Assembly: GCA_009363875.1 (NCBI GenBank)
Contig: CM018692.1
Location: forward strand, 94,950,137 to 95,014,136
DNA: 64,000 bases
DNA from: Mikania micrantha
Lineage: Eukaryota > Streptophyta > Magnoliopsida > Asterales > Asteraceae
Direction: 5' to 3'
This document shows positions 22,783-35,179 of this stretch, one piece after another. The notes beneath the pieces are model-generated. The model searched no databases. It was not told the DNA's origin and worked only from the letters and a program-made list of their open reading frames with translations. A program made the position numbers and the translations under genes. The first letter of the stretch is position 1, and each line of letters opens with the position of its first letter.

Positions 22783-24432
22783 CTTGATCATCGAAATGAT
22801 TTTCGGCGCGTACATCGCTCTATCACCATAAACCGTTACGGAACTCCCATCCATCGCACGTAAACATATCGTCTTCTGTCAACATACAATGTTAGCCTCA
22901 TATTTGGCTAACCAGTCCATACCCAAAACTACATCGAAGCCTCCTAAGGTTATCAGAAACAATTGGACAGGGAACTTATGACCTTCTATCTCAACTTAAC
23001 AATCATCAATAACCTCAGTCACCCTGGTCATCTAACCAATAGCCGTCTCTACATCAATTACCCGATCTATCTTCTTAACCTTCCCAGATAACCCATCACA
23101 GAAAGTAGAAGATACAAAACTCATACTGGCGCCGGAATCAAACAATACAGAAGCAGGAATATTGTTAATAGAAAAGGTACGTGTGACCACATCAGGGTCC
23201 TCAATCGCATCATCCTTCGTCATCATAAACGCTCGTGCTTTAGCCTTCTGCTTCTCCTTTCCTTTCTCCTCTTTCTTACCCGAGCCCGAAGCATCAGCCC
23301 GTGGTTGTCTGCAATCCTTGGACAAATGTCCAAACCCGTTGCAGTTGTAGCATCTGGTGGCACTCGGGCAGTTGTTGGAAAAATGCCCCGTCTTCCCACA
23401 TCGAAAACATAAGTTAGTGCCCACCAAGCACGGTCCGACGTGAACTTTACCACACTTGTTACATCGGTTCACATCCTCACGCTTCAACTTCTTGTTTGAA
23501 AACTTTCATTGGTCTGTTCGACTCCTCTTAGTCCCGGAAGACTCTTTCACTTTTGCTTCTCCTTTGGCTGGTTCGGCAGACATAACATCATCCCAAACTA
23601 TCCCACTGAGTTCAACAGTGGAGTCGAAGTTCTTGGGGGCATTGGCCTTGACATAAATTCTGACCTTTGGAGGCAAGCCCTCCATGTACAACTTCACCCT
23701 CCTTTCCACAGTAGCAACTAGATGAGGCACAAGCCTCGCCAAATCATTAAACCGTGAAGTGTACTGCCTGTGATTCAGGCTTCCAGCTTTCAGCACCAGA
23801 AACTCTCTTTCAACTTTATCTAGTTCGTTCTTGGGATAGAACTGTTTAGCGACCAGTTCCCTGAGATCGTCCCAAGTCATCTTCTCAATATCAGCTGCAG
23901 GCTTGGACTGCTTAATGGTGTTCCACCAGTGTAGTGCCTCCTCGACAAAGGAGTGAGCTGCAAACTTGACAGCTTGATCCATTCGGCACTCATTGATGGA
24001 GATAACAGCCTCCATCGCAGAAATCTAGTGACAGGTGGCCACAGCATCCTTCTTTCCATCAAAGGTCGGTGGGTTACATCCCTTGAAGGACTTGTAGTCA
24101 CAGCCCTTCAGTTTCCCAGTCATAGAGTCGTCGCTCTTAGTCTAGATGATCACCACATCATCTTCTTTGGTGCTCTCCTTAGTCCCCTCAGACTTGTCTT
24201 TCAGAGTATCCTTCAGTGCCTTAGCAATCAAGGCCGGTAGCTTCTCATCCATGATCTTGCAGACCTCATCAGAAATAGCCTTCACTACGATAGGTTCAAG
24301 AGTGAACTCTTCTTCATTCTCTGGTTGCTCGTTGTGCTCGTGGTCTTCCTCATTGACGGGTTCTTCATCCTCGACATGTGGTTCTTCAGGTTTCTGCGGT
24401 TGCTTACGTGGTCTACCCTTTTGTCCAGCCAT
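22783..24432 (-). pseudogene. Element A gag and protease
   Basis: The start is at ATG 24432 (MAGQKGRPRK), followed by an acidic region, a gypsy capsid domain (24015-23510: AVKFAAHSFVEEALHWW, YTSRFNDLARLVPH) and two zinc knuckles, CFRCGKTGHFSNNC and CYNCNGFGHLSKDC (about 23310-23410). The aspartic protease has L-F-D-S-G-A-S near 23125-23140 and a GMDWL-type motif near 22910. All parts share one frame, interrupted by stops at 24142, about 24026, 23506, 23032 and further on near 22998 and 22878. The frame runs into the copia insertion at 22782. RT follows at 8995. Confidence 0.88.
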
Positions 24433-24751
24433 CTAAAATTTCTACATAATGCAACAATTGATGAGTCAGTATAGGAATCAGTTTAGCACGAAATAAGCTT
24501 TGTAAATCGTTAATGACGTTGATCAGGTGTTATTAACCATTTACCCAACTCATAGGCTCTAAACATTCCCCATCCCATCTCCTCAACGTGCATGACACTA
24601 ACTACCTTTCTATCCTTACACCTACGTCTTAACTCATACATAAATTTTCAGCTCGTGGCATCCGTTCATCCATGGTTGGCAATCTGCATCCTTTAATCCC
24701 ATTCTCAGTTTAAGTCTTAGCATTTGGGATGCTAAGATCTCTCAAACTATG

Positions 24752-24763
24752 GCTCTGATACCA
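24752..24763 (-). other. Primer-binding site of element A
   Basis: The minus strand reads TGGTATCAGAGC (initiator Met tRNA complement), three bases inside the 5' LTR. It confirms that 24767 is an LTR start. Confidence 0.95.
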
Positions 24764-24985
24764 ACTTGTGAGGCCCCGAAATTGGGCATCTCGCAGAGGT
24801 TGTTTTCATCATAACACATAACTCTTAAACTAAAAACTTTCATAATCATGCAGCGGAAATGTAAACATAGGTTTGATAAACAAAAATCTATAAAGTGTCT
24901 GTATCAAAAACATATCGGATTGCCAAAACCAACGAATCGTCTGACTTGATGCCCGAGCTCCATGCCTTCTCTTATCATTACCTTC

Positions 24986-27900
24986 TGTCACACCCCCTGC
25001 GCCGCGTGCGGAATCCACGGCGCGGTGACGATCGATGGTTGAATCATGCACAAGTATTGAGTAAGAACAACCACAATGCATTACTAAATTTCATAAGTTT
25101 AGACCATTGTTTAGTTACAGACAATCTGTCTATCTTCCCAAAAGAATGACAACTACAGACCCAAAAATATTGTTTACAAAATAAGACTCAAACAAGACAA
25201 TTAAACAATTAGGATTTAGTGTGTTTCTAAATCCATCCTAGCTTGTTTCTTCATCTTGTTCTATCTTAAAATGGTCTCCTTAGTTGTCCTTTCAAATGTC
25301 TTAAACCTGATTACCTGAAACACGTGAAAAGCAACTGTCAACTACGAAAGTAGTTGGTGAGAACAATAGGTTTAACAATTTTAAATATGAAACTGCATTG
25401 TAAGGCATATGTATAAAACAATGAATGAAAATACATGGATGGTTGCAACTCAAACTAACATCAAGTATGTATAATGTGTCCAAACAGTCGTCAGACTGTT
25501 TGCTAGGAAACCAACATATAATCAAGTCCCAAACTACGTTTGGAGTCAAAAAATTAGTCAGCAAACGCATCAACACGAGCTGTACTAACGAGTTTACTCA
25601 GAAGATAACTCCGGGTTGACGTAACCCGGTCAATATGACGTATGCTGGTAAACTAAATTAGCGGCAATTTCATATTACCGTAATGCAACCAATTCTGCAA
25701 TTAGCTTTTAAAACAAATTTAAAAGCTAACTCCAGCTTTCGCGTAACCAAATGTGTCCGCTTTCCATTGTTGTGATCACCCAGTACTAACGCTATATGAA
25801 TATGAATATGTAACTTGATGTATGTATAAGTTTGTTCACAACGATGAACACCATGTTTTTGAATACTATGACTTGAAACCATTGATTGAAATGCCTTATT
25901 TGATTATCATGATTTGAAAACCTTGCTTGAATACCATAAATTGAAAACCTTGCTTGAATACCATGAATTGAAACCCTTGCTTGAATACCATGAATTGAAA
26001 ACCTTGCTTGAATACCATGAATAGAAATCCTTTGATTGAATACCGAGAATAGAGTCCTTGTGTAATAACAAGGTTTAAAAATATCATTTTATTGAAAACA
26101 CAAAATTTTAGTAAAAGAGTTTATAAAACTTATTTCTTAAAAGTATTTATCATTTATAAAACCATTTATGTAAAATTGGTGTAAAACAGTTTATTGAACC
26201 TTTTATAAAACCTTTCAGTAGAAATTGTTTAACAGTTGATAAATCCTTTGAAAATAATTGAGAAATCCCTAGGATTTCTAAAGTGAACTTGTAACAGATG
26301 AACTGTAGCATAAATCCTGTATATGAAATATGTTTGGCATAAAGATTGTTTGATCACGTGTTCCACCCCAAAACAGTTGAAAAACAGTAAAAGAGGGGCT
26401 AATGTTCTCACCTGACAGCAGTAGACTCTGAACCAGAACAAGTAGCAAATAGCAAACAAGACTTCTAACTGGTTCCTATATCATTGTAATCATATATAGC
26501 ATATAAGATTTATGATTGTATATACTTTGATTGATTGTTTGACTTGAGCTATCATGATCTTGATTAACCTTGTACAACTTGTTATTATGATTGAAAAATG
26601 TTACGCGAATCCGGATAGAATACTTATGTTTCAATTTAAGCTTGTCAAGAAATAGAATGGCAACTCAGTTTAATTTTTATGTCAATTGAGTTGTTCCGAT
26701 TTCAAAATATGTTGTAACCCAATCCATTGGGCCCAATACTTGTTGTTGGGCCGAAACAATCACAATGGGTCGAAAGTGATCTAATTGGGTCGGGAATCGC
26801 TTGGGCCTAATTATACAAAGGTTATGGGCCGGTTAAGTGGTTTGTTGGGCCGAGACAACAATGTTACGGGCCAAAAGGGGTGCTATTGGCCTGCGGTGTG
26901 GTGTGGTGTGGTGTGGGCCGAACGGAATCAGGGTGGCACATGCGGCTTAATCCCTTCGGTGTGATGGGTAGCCGCCCATACCAGCGAACCTCGACCAGGG
27001 TTCGGATCTCACGAAGGTTCGGCCAAGATGTCCCCGTAGGTTCGGCCTCCATGAAAATCACAGGTTCGTTTCTAACTGATGGAGGTTCGTCCCCCTGAGG
27101 TTCGCCTGTTAAGGAAGAAAGGTTCGATGCCTAGGGTTCGGGAGCATGGGCAGGGTTCGCTGAAGACCAATGGTTCGCCAAAAGGCTATAGGTTCGCCTG
27201 ACGGCTATATGTTCGCTTGAAGGCTATAGGTTCGCCTAAGCTTCGCCTTCATGCTAGGTTCGTGACCACTCCCTAGGGTTCGACTATAGAGATTGTAGCA
27301 GGTTCGGTTCAAGCCCATACAAGGAAGGTTCGGTTGCAGGTGGAGGTTCGGCCATGACATTGACAGCTAATAGGTTCGTCGAGAGAGGTTCGTGACACGT
27401 GGGTTCGTGAGTCCCCCCCCCCCTGAAGGGTTCGGCTTACTGGTGTCACCACAAGTTCGTGAAACCTCAAAGGCTTCGCTCGTGGTCCATGAGTCACGCA
27501 GGTTCGACTGATAGCACAGCCCACGAACCTTGCATGTTTCCTCCGGTCCTCCCCCTCGAACCTTAGATCAGCTGTTCCCATGACGTTGTGATGCGACATC
27601 TAGTTCTCAGATGTGTAACGTGAGTGTGTATAAAGGTTCTATGCGATGTAAAGGTGTGGGTATAACAAAAGCTTAGAAAACCCTATTTTTTAGCTTATTC
27701 TTTCGATCGTACCTCGTTTTTGGCCAGATAAAATCTCAGATCTGTTGCACCTCCTTGTAGTACTCGTCGAGAGCTACGCGTGGACACCAAGAACACCCAA
27801 ATCCGTGGAGAAACGAAGGAGTTACACGCGTTTGAAGCTTGGATTTCTTAGAGAGGGAGAGTTGGCGAGGATTGTAGAGAGAGAAAAGTGAGGGCTGAAA

Positions 27901-28615
27901 TTTATGAGCCAAAATGAAAGAAATAAGGGCTTTTATGCCCCGGTGGTTTCCCGCGTGTTCGGTCTCGCTCGGTGTCGGGTTTTCATCTCGTTTCCGGAAC
28001 GTAATGCGTAATTTAAATGTTTTAAATAAAAAGAAATTGTTTTAATCATTATGATGAGTTTCAAAATTGTAAAAATGTAAAAATAAAATATTTTACTTAT
28101 TTTTACTCATCGTTCGAAAACAGACCGTTAAACGAATACAATTACGTGCATACCCGCAATCGCGTACGTTTTTCGATCGTATAATTTATTTATCATCGCT
28201 TACTCGTAATTATAAGTTCAACATTCGTATCTTTGTGGATCGTCACCCACAACTATACTCAGTCTCGTTTACGCATTACGATTTTGTTTGATTAAATGTT
28301 TGTCATACTATTCGTCAGAACACTACGCACTAACACTATCCCATTACACCGGACGCAGTATATGTATAGGGCATACCCCAGAGTCCAGCTACCTGCCTTA
28401 TCTGACGCCAGCCCACCACCGTTTCGATATAATACGATACTGTTCTTGCCTAGCGAAATCGACGGTAAATAAATATATACTTGTTCCTAATTAAATAAGA
28501 TCCTATATCACACAAACACAATCATGAACACTTGAATCACACTGTAATACTGAATCAAATACACATTGTACTAATATTGTTTATGATTGCTATGACTATA
28601 TGCACAGATGTTACA
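24986..28615 (-). mobile_element. Solo LTR, 3,630 bp, of a D-like gypsy family
   Basis: It starts TGTCACACC and ends GATGTTACA on the plus strand. CCTTC is duplicated at 24981-24985 and 28616-28620. It has no primer site, purine tract or coding sequence, so it is a solo LTR left by recombination between two LTRs. It contains a ~27-bp repeat (25909-26045), TGGGCC motifs (26726-26870), more than twenty GGTTCG motifs (26985-27560) and a minus-strand TATA-like box (27927-27941, GCATAAAAGCCC). The TATA surroundings and GGTTCG cluster resemble the LTR of element D. Confidence 0.9.
25909..26045. repeat. ~27-bp tandem repeat in solo LTR
   Basis: The unit CCTTGCTTGAATACCATGAA followed by TTGAAAA repeats five to six times with few changes. 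The ORF over it is simply translated repeat (QGFQFMVFK). Confidence 0.9.
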
Positions 28616-28815
28616 CCTTCAACTTGACATACATGCTAAATCAAGTCAGCTTACGCTGGTGAGTTCTAGTTTTCATAAAACAACATTAAACATACTTAAC
28701 ATAAACATCATTTCATACACATAGTCCATAACCTTAGCATATAACATCCTTAACCTCATCATCATAAGTTCCACTGTCACCATACGAACAGTGGGCTTAT
28801 GCCGGCACAAGGCTC

Positions 28816-29018
28816 CATACCCAGTTATAGTCTTGGTTGACTATCATACCCATTTATAGTCATGGTTGACTATCATACCCAGTTATAGTCGTGGTTGACT
28901 ATCATACCCAGTTATAGTCGTGGTTGACTATCATACCCAGTTATAGTCGTGGTTGACTATCATACCCAGTTATAGTCGTGGTTCACTATCATACCCAGTT
29001 ATAGTCGTGGTTGACTAT
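28816..29018. repeat. Seven tandem 29-bp units in element A 5' LTR
   Basis: This is the same unit as at 4203-4434, with one unit fewer and several private substitutions (CATTTATAGTCATGG in unit two, GTTCACT in unit six). Confidence 0.95.
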
Positions 29019-30625
29019 CATTCTTACATTTTCCTATAACACGTATAGGAACATCATTCGTTCATCATACATGACATGCTAACATCATATCATCGTTCAT
29101 CGTATTCATCGTAACATTATTACATTTCATGCTAGTATCTTATCATCATAGATCATCACTTTGTCCTAATATCATAAGACTCATCATATTATGTTATGCC
29201 AGTATCATTTCATCATATCATCATAACCCACTAGCAATGAATACATATCATGCTATCATCATATCATCAGATCATACCTGCTGGCATTCATAAACTTTTC
29301 ATACTAGCATCTTATCATCATAGCATTCTGCCCTAACAACAAAGGCACATATCATATCATAACATTTCAGCGCATGCTAGCATCATTAACATCATATCAT
29401 ATACTCATCCTAGCCCTCTTGGACATCAACATGGCATCTACTAACTATTATCATAGTTATCATCATGTAGCATGTCATCATACAGTCGTCATCATGTTAT
29501 GTCTTCATAACTCATTCATCATAGGTTCATAATAAGTCCATCTACTTAGCGTATTACATGCACAATTCATCATACATAATGCATACATAATCATGGCATA
29601 ACATGCATCATCATAACATAAACATATAACCTTATCACATAATAGTAAGCATGTATGCCAGCCCAAAACATTTAATGTGAAGCAGGGAATCTAGAACTCA
29701 CCTGTTAGTAGCTCCTTATATCCTTGACCGGACTCCTTAGCCAAGACTTACGAACCTACATCAATTACATCGTCTCGTTACATTACATTGAATTCTTAGA
29801 CTTAGAATTTATTCTAAGTCCTCATAGCCTACTAGTTTCCCCTCATAACTACAAGTCCTCGAACCTGGATAGTATTCGAAACACTTGTAGTTCACGAAAT
29901 ACCCATGTACACGAAATCCCTGTATTCGAAACACTGGAGTACACGAAATACCCCAGGTACACGAACATAGGTGTACTCGAAATGTGTATTCGAAATCATT
30001 GTATTCGAAACTATTGTACTCGAAAAGAGGGGTTTCGAGTACTCCCTTTGTGCATCATTTCGTGTACACATCTTTTGGTCATACAACATCTTAGAAATTT
30101 ATCTAAGACCGTGGGGATCTAGTTCTAGGCTCCTTATGTTGTTACCAACATGCTGGACCCTCAAAGTTCCGAACTTTATGCGTAAAGGTGCAAGCTTTAT
30201 GCACAAGTTCACTTTTTCATAACAATCCTAACTTTTGGTTTAGAACACTTACTTGATGCTAGATGATCACTACTGTAGATCCTTGTGCGTTTCCTCCTTC
30301 GTTTGGACGATCAAAAGCTCGATTCTTGAAATTCTTGAACCCTACTTCCTGTACTCGAGAGAGAATGAGCTTCCAGCCAAAGGTTAGCACATTTCCCAAG
30401 GCACTAGTATTTATAGGCAGTGATTGGTACTCGAAGTTGGGTGTACTTGAAATATGGGGATTTCGACTACCATAGTTTCGAGAACATGTGTACTCGAAAC
30501 TGAGTTCGAGTACCCGATCTTGAGGCCTTGACTTGGATATTTTTCGTCCATTTTCCAACAAGTATACTATTCGTTACACGTACGTAGAATTCAATTAACT
30601 TGTGTTAGAAAATTGGGGTGTTAGA

Positions 30626-31155
30626 CACTGTACGTCGGGAATTTATATGAATAGCTTTCCTAGACAAGAGTTCCAACTAACAGTACTAAACTCTTCCAGT
30701 TAGTACATATCCACCTCACAAACTTAATTCTAACTAGGTCTAAAAATCAATATTAAAATTCCTATTTTTATCTAAAGAATAATATTAGACATTTAGTCTA
30801 ATGAGTTTGAATTCCTATCTTCAAAAGATTGTTTGCGTGTGCGTGAGTTTGGTTTAGAGTTTACTTGTAAGAACATTCTAAGGCAATTGCTTATACGAAG
30901 TAATCCCTATGATAGGAAATTATCTTAAACTAAGGCATTCTTAGCTAAGTGTAAGAAAAGTCATTTAATTCACTATGGCTTTTCCTCTATGGTAATTAAC
31001 AACTACGGTTTTCCTCTAAGGTAACAAAAACACATAGTATATCACACATTGCACATAAGCATTTAACAAACAATAAGTGTAATGTCAGATAACTCACATC
31101 CGGTCACCGTTTTCTGATAACCTAGATCTCAATAAGCATGGCTTTAATACCAATC
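30626..31155 (-). other. Leader-like remnant of host element B with degenerate primer site
   Basis: The sequence continues the ~310-bp repeat cut at 3787. At 31140-31152 it has GGCTTTAATACCA, a damaged version of the GGCTCTGATACCA primer site, right before a TGTCACACC LTR start at 31156. I infer the 5' leader of an old minus-strand gypsy element (B). No ORF is seen. Confidence 0.5.
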
Positions 31156-32459
31156 TGTCACACCCGGACCGACGGTGGAATACGTTGGGGCGCGATGTCA
31201 ACTGTTCATTAGCTCATGGTACTATTATAACGTTTCAATATTTAATGCATCATCATTACAAAACATACACAACATTCATTGAGTCAAATAACATTACATG
31301 AATTGAATATACAACAATTACATTTGCAATACTAAAGCATTGATTACGATTTAACTAGGTCACTAATTCTTATCCTATGTCTTCATCATGTCTTCCTTAA
31401 CCTGTCACACATGTAAAATAGAGTTTGTCAACTATTTGTATAGTTGGTGAGTTCACACACTAAGTTTGAATATTACATATAAAAAGGATGCAAACTTTAG
31501 CCTAACTAGAATATGTATCTTAGGCATGAATACAAGTTTGAATAAATAGAATGAATAAATAAATAACCATTGCTTGCGTCCAAACAAGTATCCTTACAAC
31601 ATGTTAATTCAAGTATGGTCATACTATAAATTAAAAGTTATAATTCAACAAATTTTCCAGGTGTACTTTTCACCTTTTTCACCATGTGAAAAATCCAATG
31701 CGAAGATGTTATCTAGCACATCTTAGGCTACTAAGTACTAGCTTGCTTGACTGGCAACACAAATAGAATCAATACATTGTATAAGCATAACGTCTAACAC
31801 ATATAACTAACTAGGTCTAAGGGTTGCATCATAGATTGAACAAATGATGGAATTGAAATACTTTTGAATAAAACACGTGTAACATCCCTAAAACAAAGAA
31901 TGTAAAAAGGGAGTGTGAAGAAAACTCACTAGTTTCAATGCCTTGCTAGATCCAAGTCCTTGAATAATGATTAAGGAGCAAGCTTTCTACTCATCCTAAA
32001 GTTTGAGTAACAAGTCTTAGCATCCTAATAGTTCAAAGTTCAAGAATCCTAGAACTATGGCTTTCTAATGGAAGTCTTAGTTGAAACAATCTATGTTTGA
32101 ATGGATTCTTGGAATAAATATTCTCCTATTATTGATAAATAAATAAATAAAATAGAATTTAAAATATTCGTATTATTTATTGTATCAATATAGTTGTATG
32201 AATAAACTAGAATACTATTTTAAGAATATTTAATAATATTTTTATAATAAATAAAATAGAATATTGAATACTCTATTATTTATTAATGCGTATTTGAATT
32301 CCTAGGAATACTACTTGGATAATTTATCATCCATTTCTTTTATATTTTAAATGTCTACTTAAAAGCATTTATTTTGAGTGTAAAATCACAAGTGTTTGAT
32401 TAATAACATATGAATAGTTATTAATTTTGTTTAAAAATCATTTTAAATCTTTATTAATA

Positions 32460-32719
32460 GGGTTATTGGATTTAAATACTCTCAACTTTGATTGCTTGGC
32501 CGGCAATACTCTCAACTGAGGAAATGTTTGTTGGCACTCCCAACTTTAAAAATAGTTTCTTGTAGCACTCCATTTGGCACTTTTTTGATGACGTGTAATA
32601 GCACAATTGAGTGCCACCAGAAACTATTTTGAAAGTTGGGAGTGCCAATAAACATTTCCTCAGTTGATAGTATTCCCGGCCAAGTAGTCAAAGTTTTGAG
32701 TATTTAAATCCAATAATCC
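32460..32719. mobile_element. MITE, 260 bp, Mutator-like
   Basis: The element folds back over almost its whole length. The first ~105 bp (GGGTTATTGGATTTAAATAC...) are the inverted copy of the last ~105 bp (reverse complement GGATTATTGGATTTAAATAC...). TTATTAATA is directly repeated at 32451-32459 and 32720-32728. A 9-bp duplication points to the Mutator superfamily. There is no coding capacity. Confidence 0.88.
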
Positions 32720-32728
32720 TTATTAATA

Positions 32729-33909
32729 AAACGTGATTTGTTTGCCTAATCAAGTGTTTTTTGAAATAACTTTTTGTGTTTATGAATGTTATTTAAACTT
32801 TTAAGAGAATTATTAGTTTTAAAGTAATCCCTTTAACTGTTTTTTTTATTTAAAAAACAATTATCTTTTTAGATTATCTTTTAACAAAATAATAAAAGCC
32901 TTTCTTTAAAAGTTTAAAAGATAACTTTGGATTTTAATATATATATATATATATAATGAATTTTATTGAAACGGTAATCTTTAAAATATTTACATGTTTA
33001 AGGAATCAATAAAAAGATAATATAATATTCAACTTGGGTTTTAAAATAACTATTTATATATTCATGTTATAAATATGTTTATATGCTTTAAAGAATATTA
33101 TTTTTTTAGCATGTAATAGGAGTTTTTTAAATTACTTAATATATTTATTAAATTTCTTTTTTCATAAGAAAACTAATTAAAATCCAGTTAACAATTGATG
33201 TGAATTTTATCAGAATGTTTTAAAATGATTTTCTGTATTTTTAGTGAATTTTTTATAAAAAAATATGGATGGAATGCCTAAAAATGGCACAAAACCGGTT
33301 TGAGATGCAGCTAGGGGTTTCTAACGCACACCACTTCCCTCAGCCGGCGGGCTTCTTATCGCAAGGCTGGGGGAGTGGTTCGCTGAAAGGATCTGGTTCC
33401 TAATATCCTTATACTGACATTTGAATTGAGCCCCAAACCACATGAACTCTAATTCGGATTTCTCTCAAATTCACCGCATATGTTAATCTTGAGGGATAAA
33501 GAGCATACGGCTTTTGATCCTCTCTTAATAAAGAGTAATTTGATGTGTAAAATTACCTGTTTAGCCAATGTTTTGAAAGGGTTCGGGAGGGCAGAAGAGA
33601 CCAACGAGTTGTTGAACTTGATCATTTTCTGGAGCTGTTTTAAGTTTGATTTTTGTTTACAGAAAGGTTCGTGGAGACCTAAAGAACAAAATGAGGTCGT
33701 TTATTTAGCTGTTTATACTTGTTCTATTTGAATTCGATTTCCATCAATTAGCTCAATATTTTTGGAAACCAAACAACGCGTTTGGAAGTTCAATCCTCAT
33801 AAATACCGATTGGAAACATATTTGGCATTCAAATCCTTGCCTAAATCACATTGACTAAGCTGTCAATACACGGATTTGAGCTGTTAGCTCATTCGGGTCA
33901 CGATGGGTA
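32729..33909. other. AT-rich sequence, no gene seen
   Basis: Long A/T tracts include an AT dinucleotide run at 32940-32956. A GC-richer patch at 33280-33390 is not recognised. The small ORF at 33480-33731 has no recognisable domain, and I do not call it a gene. Confidence 0.5.
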
Positions 33910-35179
33910 TCCAATGTAACATCACTGCTTTTCAGGTAAATTGTTATTGCAAAGATTGTATTATTGATGGAACATATTATGTTATTGAGGTTATATAACA
34001 TGTGATTCTCAATTTAAACTCTGAATCTCATTATTTAGAACATATAATTGAAAAACATGAACTACCGGAAATTTTAGTTATGATATTACTAGAACATGCC
34101 CGGCGTGATTTTGCAATTTCCACATGAATGACATATTTTAGTTGAATGATTTTGGTTATGGTGTAAGACTCTATCACTAAATATAGGCAAAGACATAGGT
34201 CATGGTTTATCGAAGTGGTGGTGGGCTAGCGGCTGGATAGGTTGCGACCAACTTCTACATATGTCGTATACATATACTTACTTCGGTCTATCATGGATGT
34301 GTCGGTGATATGATTTAGTGAGGAGAATTCTTGAATGTTGGATATAAATAAAAGAATTAATATAATGGCGATAATGAAACATTAAATGTTGGTGATCACA
34401 CAAATATCAATATAAAATGCGAACATTATTTCAGAAAGGTTAACCTAATAATGTGTTCGCGTGGATGACGATTCACACTAACACATCTATTAGGATTAAT
34501 AATTCTGAAGCGATATTCCATGATTTTAAAAATCAAGGTGGAATACGATACAAGCAATGTATTTGTAAATGTCACGATCTTTACGAATAGAAACGTAAGT
34601 TACGCGTTCCAACGAGATAACTAAAATAAACGTTCTACAACTTTTAAAAATAATAAAAAGGAGCTAAAAATGTTTATTAGGAACTACCACTTTATAAGAT
34701 TTAAAAGAAAACTATTTTATAAATACTTCACGTTTTAAAGATTATTTCATTAAAATCGACTAAATAATACGATAACGCGTAATTAGAGGGGAACCGAACA
34801 CACTAGTTTGGCCTGGGCTATTGAAGCCCCTTTTCTTCTCTTCTCCCTAATTTTTCAGTGCTCCCTCTCTCTCTCTAAAACCCATTCCTGTCACTTTCTC
34901 TCTCTAGTTTCTCCCTCTAGAAATCCACTTCACAAATTCTTCATTTCTTAACAATTTCAATTGATTTTGGTGTCAAATAACGTCAAACAAGGTAGATCTA
35001 ATTTAGAATTTTCGGGTTTTGAGGGTTTTCTCACCAACCCGACACCAACTCGTTCAAAACGGTTTTGCACGTTACAAACAACCTTTACCACCACTCCCAA
35101 CTCAAAATCATCACCAATTTGGTGATAAATAGCGAAATCGTCATCTTCGTCATGGCTAACCTCCGTTTCAGGCGAATAG

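Larger units (their letters stand above)
3788..30625 (-). mobile_element. Element A: Ty3/gypsy (Tekay-type chromovirus), with two nested insertions
   Basis: The full-length minus-strand gypsy element has two ~2.2-kb LTRs (3788-6043 and 24767-30625). Its primer site is next to the right LTR and its purine tract is next to the left LTR. Flanking 5-mers are CACAG (3783-3787) and CACTG (30626-30630), a target duplication with one mismatch. Gene order on the minus strand is gag, protease, [copia insertion], reverse transcriptase, RNase H, integrase, chromodomain-like tail. Without the insertions it is about 9.4 kb. The C-terminal block ending RRLYPHLF and the long LTRs fit the Tekay/Del lineage. 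All genes carry stops or frameshifts, so it is non-autonomous. Confidence 0.9.
24767..30625 (-). repeat. Element A 5' LTR, interrupted by a solo LTR
   Basis: It matches 3788-6043 on both sides of the 24986-28615 insertion. Without that insertion it is about 2,224 bp. Most of the length difference is one missing 29-bp unit. Its outer end reads GGTGTTAGA where the other copy has GGTGTTACA, so the terminal CA has mutated. The minus-strand TATA box is at 30408-30417. Confidence 0.92.
31156..33909 (-). mobile_element. Element B: start of an old gypsy-type LTR, far end unresolved
   Basis: It begins TGTCACACCCGG after a degenerate primer site. At about 31875-31920 it holds the conserved block seen in the other long gypsy LTRs. 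It is very AT-rich and contains a MITE (32460-32719). I could not find its outer end before the next insertion at 33915, so the right limit given is only the last base before that site's target duplication. Confidence 0.5.
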
